Source: Hymenopellis radicata
Lineage: Eukaryota > Basidiomycota > Agaricomycetes > Agaricales > Physalacriaceae
Assembly: GCA_015501595.1 (NCBI GenBank)
Contig: JADNRX010000043.1
Coordinates: 1 to 64,000 of the forward strand
DNA length: 64,000 nt
Reading direction: 5' to 3'
In this document: one piece after another, positions 22,020 through 33,488 of the stretch
How the letters are laid out: every line of letters starts with the position of its first letter
Numbering within the stretch: the first letter of the stretch is position 1
Position numbers and translations under genes: made by a program
The notes under the pieces: model-generated
Databases searched by the model: none
What the model was told of the DNA's origin: nothing
What the model saw: only the letters and a program-made list of their open reading frames with translations

Positions 22020-23298
22020 ATGGACTTGATATCTCGTCTGTGAGTGTCTCTACAATCCAGCCGTACGCTGAAACGAGCTCATCTTAATTTTAGTCCTATG
22101 GAAACTCATGGACAGATCCTTCGGGAATTTGATCCAATCGACCTCGTATCGTTCGCCCTTACATGCACATATGCATTCGCGAGTACACGCTTCTTCATGA
22201 ACCTCGCTTACACGCACTACAAAATCCTCATGCCATTCCTGCGCTCGCGCCGAGGTGTAGAGGAGTTTGTAGAGTTGATGTCTCGCACGAGCATGGTTAT
22301 TTCTGGTTCTCAGGCCATCGCTTTCCTTTACCGTCTTCGATACAGCGAGTCCGACCTCGACCTCTACGTTGGCTCGAAACGTCATATGGGAGCTGTCGAA
22401 GAAATTGTAACGTTTCTGATGCGATACGGGTACCAGGTCATCAAAGAGAATATACAGCACTCCATTCAGCATCCGGACTTCATCAGAAAGTGGAAACCGT
22501 TCGCAAACGCCACAACAGGCCGCACATTCGTTATGCGCACCGACGAGTATTCACCTAGTAACATTGTGCGGGTCATCCACTTGAAGTTCGGGAACCGCGT
22601 TATCCAAATCATTGTACCTGCACACAACATCATGGACGCTATACTTTCTTTCCACTCCAGTACGCGTTCTTTTTGTTTTCTATTTGCTTACCGGTGGCTG
22701 ATACAGTACGGTCTAGCCGTTGTGATGAACGTCATCACAGCTACTCACGCATACTGTCTTTACGCCCGCGCTAGTCTCGTCGAAAAGGTCAATATAATCC
22801 GCAAAGGTCCTTACGACAACGATCATGTTTCGACGGCAATAGACAAATACGAACACCGCGGCTTCGCGCCCGTCGATGTAGGCGAATCGGATTGGATCAT
22901 AGACTACCGGGACGACATGCGTCGAGTTGGTGACAGGTATTGCTGGAGTGTCCCGCTTTCGAGCGGCGCCAAGTACCTCGCCAAGTACCTCGAAGAAGAA
23001 GACGCTCTGCCTCCTATGGAGTGTAACACTTGGCAGCTCGTTTGTAACTTTTCCCAGCTGCAACCCGATTTTCATTTCCACCATGCTGCGTACGAAACGG
23101 GAGACAGTGCAGACGCTATGTGCGTGGCGGATGACATGCTGATCGCCTTAGACGCGCCTCCTTCCGTCTGGTATGTATCATGTAACACATTGTATGATGC
23201 ATGCCTAACTGACTGTCTTGGACAGGATCGTAAATTACATCAAGAAGATGAAAGAGACTAAGGAGTCGACCGACGATGGTCAGATGGAAATTGTGTAA
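22020..23298 (+). CDS. F-box protein with nucleotidyltransferase-like segment
   Basis: Exons 22020-22039, 22094-22659, 22717-23170 and 23226-23298 join in frame to 370 residues. The N-terminus MDLISRLPMETHGQIL followed by FDPIDLVSFALTC is an F-box (Leu-Pro start and hydrophobic spacing). About residues 70-110 read VISGSQAIAFLYRLRYSESDLDLYV, i.e. G-S followed by S-D-L-D-L-Y-V, the arrangement of a nucleotidyltransferase-fold active site (GS...DxD). A conserved block (FHSTVVMNVIT) follows across an intron of 57 nt that happens to stay open. The C-terminus is polar. The F-box suggests SCF recruitment via Skp1; catalytic activity of the second part is not established. The domain combination recurs in mushroom genomes as far as I recall. 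Confidence 0.7.
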
Positions 23299-24251
23299 TT
23301 TACTATACAAACAAAGTGCCAATGGCTAGCTACGAGACAATACCTGATATCGGAATGACGTTCAGAAGCTGCCTCCGCTTGTTCCTCACCAGTACGATCG
23401 ATCGTAAGCTCATCCACTGTGACATGCTGCTTCTCCATCCCAGTAGCAAAGTGGCTGGCTACAGCTCCAGATGCATGTCCTTCTCTAACCTCTGGCATAG
23501 AACAAGCTAATAGATGAAGAGGTGATGACAGTCAGAGCCAAGGTGCGCGCGCGATCGACCACCTTCCTAATTGAGAGTGCAGGCAACTATTACTCTCTGG
23601 CATCAACGACACCAGTTGGATATAATTTCAAGTGGTCAGGAAGTAGTTTACATATAGATGTATGCCTCTCCCACACGGTTTGTCCCCAAACACGGCGCCT
23701 CAAGCTGCATGGGAGGTCTCGGTGATGAAACCCTAACCCAAGTGATATAACCGGCCCCCGCATCTTGATGAGTTTCCGTGGCTTCAAGACAACTTAGATA
23801 TAATGTTAAGTACTTGCGGGCTAGAGGACATAGCTATGTATGAAATTCCTGGCCTGTGTGGCCCATAACACGCCGCCTCAGACTGTAGCAGGCCAACACT
23901 GCCGGAGCGGATCTCAGAACTCGGACGGAAAAAAATCCGCCTACGGTGAGCAATGCCAGCGTTACTGAACTGTCTTCACAAACAAAATAAGTATATATTC
24001 GTGCTACCAGGACGCTACTTGACACTACTTGACGCAATTCAGACGCAAACCCAGACTTGTCAAGTCCATGCAGCAACAAATGTATTGGATACAGTTTCGA
24101 GCGGCACCTTTGATTACTGGAAGAAATAGCCTCGTTGAGGACTAGATTACAGCTACGAAATAGCAGCCTCGTTGAGGGCTGCTAGTTGTCTACAAAATTC
24201 TCACTCGTTTGAACGTTAGGAAACAACGTTCAAAATGCCAACATCAACCCT
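23299..24251. other. intergenic with short direct repeats
   Basis: No gene is supported. Two close copies of a GAAATAG(CA)GCCTCGTTGAGG unit lie at about 24124-24142 and 24158-24179. A diverged pair of about 40-bp segments around 23680-23715 and 23863-23895 (CAC(A/G)C(C)GCGCCTCA-like) is also visible. They may be relics of small mobile elements. Confidence 0.35.
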
Positions 24252-25771
24252 TCAGATCCCACCGTCCTCCTCGTCATCGGAGAACTCGTTGACGACATCG
24301 GGCAAAGGACTGCCAGACAATCCGAAATCCTGGAGCCTCGCGAGATAATCGGGCAATGGCACAGCGGGTACGCGCGAGTCCTTTCGCTTGGCAGCGTCGC
24401 GTAGTTTGATCACGACTTGGACGTTGAGCGACGGCTTCTTGTCTGACGCCTCACCCCAAAGGTTGACCGTAAATATGACGAATACGACGTCGCCTTCTTC
24501 CAGCTCCGTGTCGATAACTGGGAGTTTATGATATTGCTTGTACTTGAAGTTAGTGCGACCATCGAAAATGGGCACTGAAGTATGAAGTGAGTGAAGAGGA
24601 CAAGCAATAACTAATCGTAGCTTACCATCCTCATCCCATGGACGCGTAGCTACGCAATATATACAGTCAGAGACGATCTGGTGAAACAGTACGACGACGC
24701 TTACCATCACCGTGGTACATGCCGTTCATTGCGCGCCGCGCAGTATACCTCTCTGCATGACGATTAACGAATGGTAAAAAAGGATACAAAAGCGGGTTGC
24801 AACTCACGAGGGGTCGCATTACCGGAGCCGGACGCGGCCGCCGCACTCGCGCGCACCGTGGAGAAATTGACGCCACCGGAGAATGTGGTGAAACGAATGT
24901 CGTTACCCGTAAGATCGAAAATGGCATGAAGAACGGCAGCAGAGCGTTCCCATAACCCTTTCAAGGGGATAACAGATATCTGGCGACCACGAGAGTTGGG
25001 GCCAGCCGTCACCAACTCGGAATAAGAGCAGATCCCGACGGTGAAGAAGCTGTGCGCGTAACGAACAGATCCTTTCACGATCTTGTTGGACTGTGTTTGA
25101 ATAACATGCTTGTAATTCTGCGGGTCCGCGAATGCCAGGTTGGAGAGCGTATCGTGGGACGGCAGAAACACCGCCTTCAAAATCCGCCTACGCAGGGATG
25201 AGTGCATATCAAATTTTAAAGATGTTACGCACTCAAGGGATGTGGGATTATTCTGGAACATGGTTACGATGTCTACCGTGTCCACAGGATCATTGTCGAC
25301 GGCTCCAATTAACTTGATAGCGCGGACACGGGGAAGCTTGCGCAAGGCGTTCAGAATAGCAATGCGCTCGACGATGTCCTGGGGGCTGATGTTAAGAGAT
25401 GTAAGCAAGACAAATTTAGACGATATAATACAAAACTACGCTTACACAGTGGGTACCGTTGTATCACCCTGAGGGTTGGTACTCCGACCAATATGGCCAG
25501 TTCCAAGAATCGCGCCTTGTTGTCCAGATATATTCCCGCCTACGTTAGGGCTCGGTCCACCCTGGGAAAAAACGTTCGCAGTGGTAGCCCCGCCACCTTC
25601 CCCACCCGAAGAGGGGTTGGTTGGTTCGAATTCCGAATTGATGTGCGCACCATCTTGTGGGAGGATAGCGCCGTCTTGCACCGGTTGCGTTCCACCGCCT
25701 TGACGTCCAGTGGTGGTTCTAGTCGAACCACCAGTGGCAGTGCTCGGATCGACGGAAGTGAGTTGCGTCAT
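24252..25771 (-). CDS. hypothetical protein with low-complexity N-terminus
   Basis: Five exons (25446-25771, 24808-25385, 24705-24752, 24626-24649, 24252-24574) join in frame to 432 residues. The first 108 residues are Gly/Thr/Gln-rich and probably disordered. The core reads PQDIVERIAILNALRKLP, FTVGICSYSELVTAGPNSRGRQ and NDIRFTTFSGGVNFSTVRAS, then LPVIDTELEEGDVVFVIFTVNLWG. The end is acidic (NEFSDDEEDGGI). Two micro-exons of 48 and 24 nt are needed; their phases fit exactly. No family was recognised. The gene is divergent from the unrecognised gene at 26592, and their cores share a beta-rich feel but no clear homology. Confidence 0.55.
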
Positions 25772-26591
25772 GATGGTGGAAAGAGGATCTGATCTGATTG
25801 GAGTGAGCCCTCTGAAGCCCTTCCACGTAAATCAACTCACTCGGAGTCACTGGATAGTGTTTTCGATTCGGAGATACTATCACTTTGGTCGCCAAGTTTT
25901 TTCCGGAGACTACGACGACGCTGCTGAGCTTCGAGGCTGGGCGATGGGCCGCGTTTCATATAGAGATGGAATGGATGATGCGCTTAGACAGAGAAGGGAT
26001 GAATACTGCATCGAGCCCCGGTGCGTCTTCTTTATATTCGAGTGTGAAAGCGCTAAGTGACGACATGAATGTCACAGAGTCAGTCGTGGACCTAGATAAT
26101 GCTTGTTACTCTGAAACGAAGTGCAAATCTGAGCTATTACTCAAGTCCATCATGACCAGCATGGTCCAGGCAGGCTAAGACGTAGTATCAACGCCGGTCC
26201 AAACGCGAATCCATAATCCGATATCCACTTCTTTACCTCGCGCACGGCCGTACTTCGACCAAGTGCCGTTCTCCTCGTAAATCTGAGAATCGACCCGGTG
26301 TCGCCTACTTCGTGCACGGTCGGCTATCATTGAACATCGCGAGCGGGCGGGCCTCTAATCCATCTAGACTCTATCAAATGAATGGGGGAGCTGTCCTCTG
26401 TACAGACCCGTTTAACTGCGTACTCTGGTACGAGGTGAGACTCTCAGTACTACGCGATCGCCGCGTCATTACCAATGTACGGGATGTGGAACGCGTCGAT
26501 TATGCTGAAGCGACGCCTATGATTTAATGCGACGTTCACCAGCATAAATTCACTCATCAAAGCAGATCCATCCACTCAGCCTTCGACAGAC
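25772..26591. other. intergenic with weak open frames
   Basis: Plus-strand frames at 25885-26178 (97 codons) and 26312-26527 have no recognisable domain and no splice support. Likely promoter region for two divergent genes. Confidence 0.35.
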
Positions 26592-27826
26592 ATGTCACTC
26601 GAAACTTTCCGCACTTTTCCAGAGGACATGCGTAAGCTGGAGCAAGACATTAGACACCGTATGTCACATCGAGTCTACAGTATAGATCATCAACTCACTA
26701 TGTTCACAGGTCTTGGAATCCAGAAAGCGCACAGTCGCCAAGGAAGAGACTTCTGTCTGCTGCGCTCATACACCAACCCGGATCTTGTTCAACAGCACTT
26801 CGTGGCCGATAGCGATACTAGCGAACAGTTCGTGTTTGTAAAGCGGCGAAGCACAGACACCGAGCAGGTCTTCACAGTACGGGGCACCCTGTCAGAGGTA
26901 GCTCTTCCTCCTGTCCGTAAGCCTACCGCTGGGTGAATCTTTTTCTACGACCTCCCTGTTTTCAAATTGAATATATGCAACACAGGCGATCCATTAATGC
27001 GAGCTCTCTGTATCAGTTCATCAAGCTGACGAGTTACAAAACGGATAACGCCTTTGTGGACAGTGCCAGAGGCATCGACAACGTTCTCGACATGCTCACA
27101 GACGCCGTGCCCGAACATGTTGATAGACGAATGATCATCACCCCTTCGGGACGGGTTCAATTCTTGAGCTTCAAAACTCCCCTTTTGACGGCGCCACATC
27201 GCGTTCATCCGACGGATGTGATTCAAGTACCGGAAGGAATCGACCCCAAGGGCGTACTAGCAGACGGTCTGAGGAACGGACAATTTGTGATGTGTAAGGA
27301 CAATAAGGTCGAATTCGGGCGATTGACCACGGACGAAGCCGGAGAGTAAGATTAAATTCTCAACCTTGCCGATGTAAGTGACTGATCCTATCCACACAGA
27401 TGGCACTGCACGACTGGTGTAACACCTACCCTATTCCGACCTGGTACCATCGTAGAAGCAGGTGTCATCCTGCGCCTGCTCAAGTTGCGCAACCAGTCCT
27501 ACAAAATTTTGTTCCACCTTCACAGTATATCTACGGTGACCGAAGAAGGACCCAAGGTAAAATAATGGTCTCGCATATACAGGTGAACTTATCACTCTAT
27601 CTTGCAACAGATCCTGAAGGAAATTCGTCTGAGGAGCAAGTATTACACCCCCACGCCCTTCCCTCGTAAGGACACAAACTTCGATGGTGGCATGGAGGAC
27701 ATTATCGACGGCGATGAAGCAGGGATCACTGATGTTGACATGGTCGCGGATGTCCCTCTCGCAGGAAGTGCATTCATGGGCGACTGGAATGCGCCAATCT
27801 TTCAGATTGATGGCATGCCTAACTAG
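26592..27826 (+). CDS. hypothetical protein
   Basis: It starts MSLETFRTFPEDMRKLEQD (exon 1, 26592-26658). A GTATGT...CACAG intron leads to RLGIQKAHSRQGRDF..., then an exon with SLYQFIKLTSYKTDNAF and a beta-rich stretch to about 27345. The next exon, WHCTTGVTPTLFRPGTIVEAGVI...LRNQSYKILFHLHSIS (27402-27559), joins in frame. The last exon begins ILKEIRLRSKYYTPTPFP and ends in an acidic tail with a stop at 27824-27826. The join between the second and third exons (about 26922-26980) is one base out of phase with GTAAGC/CACAG, so either a different splice pair or a missing base is involved. No family was recognised. Confidence 0.5.
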
Positions 27827-28035
27827 TACACTCTGGCCGCGAACAACAATCAATATCATAGACGTACAAATACAAACGCTTCAAACAAGTGGAGGTTGAC
27901 TTCATATCAAAATTATAGTTCAATGCTTGGTAAGAATCTGAAGGCCGTAAGAACGCGAAACGAACATCATAATGTTCGGAACGTACCACAATAGTATGCA
28001 TACAACGCGCGGAGGAGGGAGCGGCGGCGGCAATA

Positions 28036-29316
28036 TCAGAAAATCTGACAATTTGGTTTCGGGGCCAATTTCCGAACACCCTGCCGGACATAGACAAACT
28101 CACATTTGAGTGAGCGTCTTTGGCATTCGCTTCAAAAGAAAGACAATGACGATCAGTATATGAGCGCAGCAAAGAGGGGGGGGAATACAATAACAACAAG
28201 AAGTCGTGTTGGGGGGCAGATAAAAATAAATGCGCGACGTACTAGCAGGCGTTACAATGACCTCCCAGACCAGGTGGTCGACATGCAATCTTCCGCCGAC
28301 GACAGAATACACAGGCCAGCTTCCTGTGTCCGAAACCGTGTGGATAACGCATGCATTCCAACTTCGAAGGTCCCACATAATTAGCCAAAATGTTAGTCGA
28401 GCTCAATTTCGCCGACAACGCATGTTCCACCGAGCTGGCATTCGTGACAATTATTGATTCCGGCGGCTTCGGGGATACACGGGCAACCTCCAACTTCTTG
28501 TCAGTTGGATGCGAGGGCGCGAGGCGGCGCAGCACATCGGGGTGTGTATTCGGGTGTGCGCTTGCATCCCTGGAATTACTCGTATACATTGGATCACCTG
28601 TTTGGTGCCGTGCTGGGACTACCGGTGGAGCGCTTGCTATACGTGATTCGCTCAACGTTTCGAGTGCTGGCTTTCATGAAAGGCGATGTCAGCATGTAGA
28701 GTCTACATATGAGGAATCAATTGACTTACCGCAACTACTGTATTTTGTGCGGAAACGGGATGAGGATTGTCGGCGTCACGATATAGCGCACTGCAAGCTA
28801 CACAGGCATTAGGGGCCTGGCTTGTGTACACCACATAGTGCGTGGGAGATGGATGGTAGTCACAAGAAGAAATGTCGCGGCGTGCTCCCGGCTCGTCTAC
28901 GGTCTCCTGAGGAGACGCATACTGGAAAGTTACAGAAGAGGAAACAGACATAGACTGATAGTTAGCGGGACGAGCATCAGGAAACGTGAAATAAAAGTTG
29001 TCGTCCTGCTCCTTCAACGTGCGCGCAAAGAGGGAGAGATCCCGCCCAGCATTACACACAACCTATGATAGTAAAACGACAATAAATGAACTCGTGTCCG
29101 AGGGCGGAGGAGTGAGACGTGGATACGCACATTTGGGCCGCCTTCCGAGTAATAAGGTGTGCCACCAAGGTCATTGGACGGAGGGTGATACGAAACAGAA
29201 GATCGCAACCTTGATGCTGTGGCCGACGCGTCGGGTGGCGACCACACAGAGTCAGAACGTCGAAAGTCATCGTCATAACAGCTGCTTGTCTCTGGATAGT
29301 AGTGAAGAGGCTCCAT
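28036..29316 (-). CDS. Zn(II)2Cys6 protein with C-terminal zinc cluster (copy A)
   Basis: The start is MEPLHYYPETSSCYDDD at 29316. Introns near 29130-29062 and 28735-28680 join FARTLKEQDDNFYFTFPDARP and a Ser/Pro-rich middle to KLACVFCRRRKIACRPPG. A last intron (28231-28132) brings in CQRRSLKCEFV. Assembled spacing is C-x2-C-x6-C-x11-C-x2-C-x6-C, a standard fungal binuclear zinc cluster that binds DNA. Here it ends about 20 residues from the C-terminus instead of the usual N-terminus. Expected location is the nucleus, as a transcription regulator. No fungal_trans middle domain is seen. Copy B at 32025-33488 is a clear paralog. Confidence 0.78.
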
Positions 29317-30557
29317 GTAATACCAGCGGCGAGTTAGATGTTTACATGCTCTGAACCGATGCATGGATAGGAAGAGAGTTATAAGGCGGCTTACTGTTTA
29401 CAAATTATGCTGAAAGCACCGATAAGCAAAATTATAAGCATACTTGTCAAACGGGGTGGAAGAAGCGATGATGAGGAGGAAGCAAAGTCGTGCCGTAAAA
29501 CGTGGACATATACGAAGGAAAGCAACTATGCAGCAGCGAACATTAACAACTCGCGTACCTGACCAATAAGTCGCCGCGATGACGGTTACAATTTTACGTG
29601 GGATAACATTCGAACACGAGCCAACGTCCGCCGTGAGTCCCGCAGAAGCGACACTTGTATCACACGAGGGGGCACGGATAACCGAAACAGAAATAAAAAC
29701 ACAGAGGTTACGCCAACTACGACGTCGCGAAAATGAGATTACCGCCGTGCTACCGTCGTAAGCTCCAAAATGAAGCTACGCCTGTGACGCTATGAGATGT
29801 AAATACAGAGAATGAACCCCAACGTACCCACCTACAAGTGGTGATGACGGCAGGTCCGCTGAATCACTCGCTGAACAATTGGGATCGGTGCTAATGAAAC
29901 ATGCGCACCTGCCTTATGGAACACCCGCAAGACACTGGTTATGCCCGAGACAAGTCCTCTTTTAAATTCCTTTACTCGCCCGCGATAAGAGACAACCTTG
30001 ATACGCACCACACTCCCTTCGCCTACTGTTACGAAAGCTGACTAGCTCACCCCGCATGGAACCTCATGACGCTTGCTGGAAGCTTTGCCAAGCACCTAGA
30101 AAAACATGGGTGAGCGTCACCCACCCCACAACCCCAGATTACACTCACACTAAAGCGAATAGTGGTGGAAATGTGCACATTAATAACACAAGGTCCCGGT
30201 CAAACAGCTCGCACTCTAGGTCATACAGCAATGAAGGCGAAAGGGGGCTGCGGCCAATCAGATGGATAGAAGCTCCCATGGAGTGCGAGGATTCCTGTTG
30301 AGGGCAGTTGGGCAGAAATAGAAAGAGGCCTGTTTTGTCTTTCGGCTGCAATACGAAGAACAATTACAAGCTCCGCGTCAGGGTGATGGTCATAAGAGAG
30401 GATTCATCTGATCGAAGTATGCCTATGCATCCCATAAACAACCATGAAGACGTAACCTTATCACCGTCATCGGGTTTAGACTTGTAGGCCGACGCCACAA
30501 AAGTCCTAGAAAACTCAGGGACCGCAAGCAAGATTGCAGTCCTGTTTCCTGACTGCA
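29317..30557. other. intergenic; no supported gene
   Basis: 1.2 kb between the zinc-cluster gene (minus) and the first small Cys-rich gene (plus). Short frames at 29579-29761, 30056-30301 and 30364-30663 (minus) have no domain. Likely a bidirectional promoter region. Confidence 0.45.
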
Positions 30558-30882
30558 ATGTGTGTCGACCTAGTCCATTGCATCCATCATAAATGCAACC
30601 ACAACGTGCCAGAGAAGACCATGCGGCTGGACTGTCGGAGCAAGAGGTGCATCTACAGCTCACGCCACCAACAAGCTATCCACCCCTGCCTTGCCTCGTG
30701 TTCCATAAGGTATGGCGCCGCCACCTGCATACTGCACGCGAGTACCCAAATTCCGCAGAACTCCCCTGGAACTGAAAATGGTGATATGGTGCTCACTCAC
30801 CCTCTGTCCGCGTTGCCAATCGAATCGGTCCCCGGAAATAATCAGCGTACGGGAGCAAAACGATGCCACAAAGACTCTATAA
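30558..30882 (+). CDS. small Cys/His-rich protein, copy 1
   Basis: Two exons (30558-30709, 30759-30882) give 91 residues starting MCVDLVHC. The spacing C...C-x-H-N, then LDCRSKRCIYSSRH, HPCLASC and LCPRCQSN, matches a small protein type common in Agaricomycete genomes: a start Met-Cys, a C-G/N-H pair, a D-C-x2-x2-C-x2-S-x2-H core and a late C-x2-C. Paired Cys/His suggest metal binding. No signal peptide is visible, so it is likely intracellular. The function is unknown. It forms a tandem pair with the gene at 30975. Confidence 0.62.
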
Positions 30883-30974
30883 AAACCATGGAAGATGCGA
30901 CACAACTCCATCCTGACACACCCACCAATACAGAGGAACACCACCTTACTACCCCCCCCGCCTCCGCTCGAAAC

Positions 30975-31322
30975 ATGTGCACCTTCCTCCACGTCATCGA
31001 AGGCTTCTCGTGTGGGCATTGGCACATCTTCGAATGCACCCAGGTAGGGACGAGCCTCCCTTGCCACCTCCCAGCTGACGAAACCCAAGTTAGAATGCAA
31101 TAGCGACGCCTGTCACTACAGCGCCCAACACAACATGGACGGGCATGACTGTGAAGCCATGGCTAACCAGAGGTAGGACAGTCACAGCGAGTAGCGCACA
31201 GCTAATGTGATGTCAGCCTCCCGCCAGTGGTAAATGCGGTTATGCATGTTGCCAGCGTTGAATGTGAGACGTGCCAGTACCTGTCAGCCTGGAATGAAGC
31301 TATCCTGGAGCGCTTACAGTAG
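30975..31322 (+). CDS. small Cys/His-rich protein, copy 2
   Basis: Exons 30975-31043, 31075-31172 and 31217-31322 join in frame to 90 residues: MCTFLHVIEGFSCGHWHIF, then KLECNSDACHYSAQH, HDCEAM and SVECETCQYLSAWNE. The order and spacing of Cys and His parallel copy 1 (C-G-H, E/D-C-x3-C-x2-S-x2-H, C-x2-C), so the two arose by duplication. The first intron is only 31 nt, short even for this organism, but it gives the correct phase and restores the conserved core. Both copies lie between the two zinc-cluster paralogs. Confidence 0.62.
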
Positions 31323-32024
31323 CCGCGGCGGAGCGAGAAAGAGAGCGCAGAGTACGACCGAGCCGTAGAAGAACGTATGTACTAGTAGTTTGAACATCAG
31401 ATCAGCTTGCGCCACCGAACGATACTAGGAATAATAACGGCGCAGTGAGGGCCGAGCCCGTCAACAAGTTTGTACAGAACAGTAACAGGAACCGAAAGAC
31501 AACAAGCCCGAACACGCGAACACGCGAACGCCGCCCGCATCGAGGAGCCAGTATTAGCGTCGCCTGGAATAGGCTATCGTGGCAGCAGTACACGAAGAGG
31601 AAAAACGATAGGGACAGCAGGCGACCAGAGACGGCCGAAGAAGACCAACACATGGCAGCGCGGAATAGCAAGGATGAAAGAACACGGGAACACTCTTTGC
31701 ATCGGGAGACGACCAAAGTGTCCCAAACATAAGGAAGATGCCGAGCCGCCGGAGACGTCTTGAAGATGATCGTGCCCCAACGGAATTTCTTGTAGACAAC
31801 TCGAACTTGAAGGTGCCAGCATTTCATATCGAAGCCGCTCCTAACCACACATATTACTAACTTAGATGACGGCCAACAAGATTTAGCATACAATACACTT
31901 TGAACAAGTGGAAGTCGTGGCCCGTCATATTAATGAAGTACTAGTATTTAGAGTTCAACGCTCGAGAAGAATACATCAGTTCATGAGACCGTAACATGAG
32001 TGCTAATGTTACGAGGTCTACAAT
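31323..32024. other. intergenic; no supported gene
   Basis: A 163-codon minus-strand frame at 31402-31893 is rich in Leu, Ser, Cys and Arg without domain or splice evidence. The sequence is 3' to two convergent genes, so it is probably UTR and spacer. Confidence 0.4.
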
Positions 32025-33488
32025 TTAACATGAGACTTCGCGTTCTTTCCCCTTACTATGGCCCATTTTCCGAGCACCCCGGCGCTTTTCGGAGACGAAT
32101 TCACACTTGAGCGATCGTTTTTGACACTGGCTGCACAGAAAAGTAATCCAGAATCAGCACATGTACTCGGCAATGGAGAAGAGACGATACTGGTATAACG
32201 GAACGGAGGGGGCAACTTACTCGCAGGCGTTATCGGAGACTTCGGGGTCAGGTGGGCCACATGCAATCTTCCGCCTGCGACAGAAAACGCAGGCTAACTT
32301 CCCGAACGGAGACTGCATTGGGACTCTTTTCGGAGGACCTACGTCCTTTCCTTGGTCGCGCGTCTGTCTTGATGGCGGTGACAACGCATGTTTCGTCGAG
32401 ACAGCGCTCGTGATCTTACCGTCTGCAGCGTGTGATTCTGGCGGGCTCGGATACGCCGGAACAGCGTCCAAATAAGTGTCATTTGGCAGCGAGTGCACTC
32501 TTCGGGGATGCAGATATGGCCAAGGATACTGCGCATCCACCGCTAAAGGCAGGTCCATCGAATCGCCGCGCCCACAGAAATCGTAAGACGGCGACGGTCG
32601 CCTGTTTGCGAAGGAAACGGTGTCGCTCGGAAAAGAAGGACTTGAAATGACATCTTGCGTAGATAGCTCTGGGAGTGGGTAAACTGCATTGACGGGTTCC
32701 TTTCGAGGTGCGGCAGACAGTTCTTTCACTGGAGCTCCTTCTTGTAGCGACGCGCTACTGTCCACCTCCTGAGGGGTGTCTGCTTGAAATTGTGAGGAGA
32801 CTGTCACTGGAGAAGCGATGACAGACGAAGCCACGGAACCCGTCAACACATCAAACGCGTACTTGAAAGCAACGCGATATCAGCATAGTGGACTCTACAT
32901 GTGACGAAAATTTTGGCTTACGGTACGTGGCCTAGTTTGTGACGAATACTGACTAGGAATGGCATGATACAGAGTGCCATAGGATATGGACCCATCATCG
33001 GCGTCACTTGTAAGCAGCAGAGGGCACGTCGCCGACGCGGAATATTCGAGATAAGAATTGCTTTTGGGCCCAGGATTATCGTTAAACGTCACGGTATCGG
33101 GAGGTGAAACCGTCGTGAAAGAGCCAATGGGGGGAGCAGACATAAACCGATACGTAGCAGGACGAGCATCAGGAAACGTGGAATAGAAGAGGTCATCCTG
33201 CTCCTTCACCGTGCGTGCAAATAATGAGAGGTGTGAAAGTTCAATAGATTCGAGCTACAGTGGAAAGCCAGGAGATATTAGTGCAAAGATACATCCTAGT
33301 GAGCAGCTGACTACCTGTGCGATGCTTTCAGAAAGGTAATTTGTACTGCGAAAGTCATCCTCCGAGGGGTACGATGAATCAGAAGATAGTGCGCTCGATG
33401 CGATGGTCGACACGTAAGAGTGAACAGCTCGGGATTCATCATCATAACAGTTAGATGCTTCCCGAAAGTCGTAACCAGAATTCAACAT
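32025..33488 (-). CDS. Zn(II)2Cys6 protein with C-terminal zinc cluster (copy B)
   Basis: It starts MLNSGYDFREASNCYDDE at 33488. An intron (33314-33255 region) joins SESIAQ to LESIELSHLSLFARTVKEQDD, followed by STFPDARPATYRFMSAPP, the same block as copy A. After a Ser/Pro-rich middle comes KLACVFCRRRKIACGPPD. An intron (about 32215-32145) joins NAC to QCQKRSLKCEFV, completing C-x2-C-x6-C...C-x2-C-x6-C. A basic tail (EKRRGARKMGHSKGK) follows to a stop at 32025. It is probably a nuclear DNA-binding protein. The two copies differ in the middle region but keep gene structure, so the duplication is old. Confidence 0.78.

Noticed and set aside
24121..24185. Paired GCCTCGTTGAGG repeats as a CRISPR-like array
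   Set aside because: Only two copies, unequal length, in a eukaryotic genome.
31402..31893. 163-codon minus-strand open frame
   Set aside because: Leu/Ser/Cys/Arg-rich with no domain; the opposite strand and flanks show no coding signal, and it is 3' of convergent genes.
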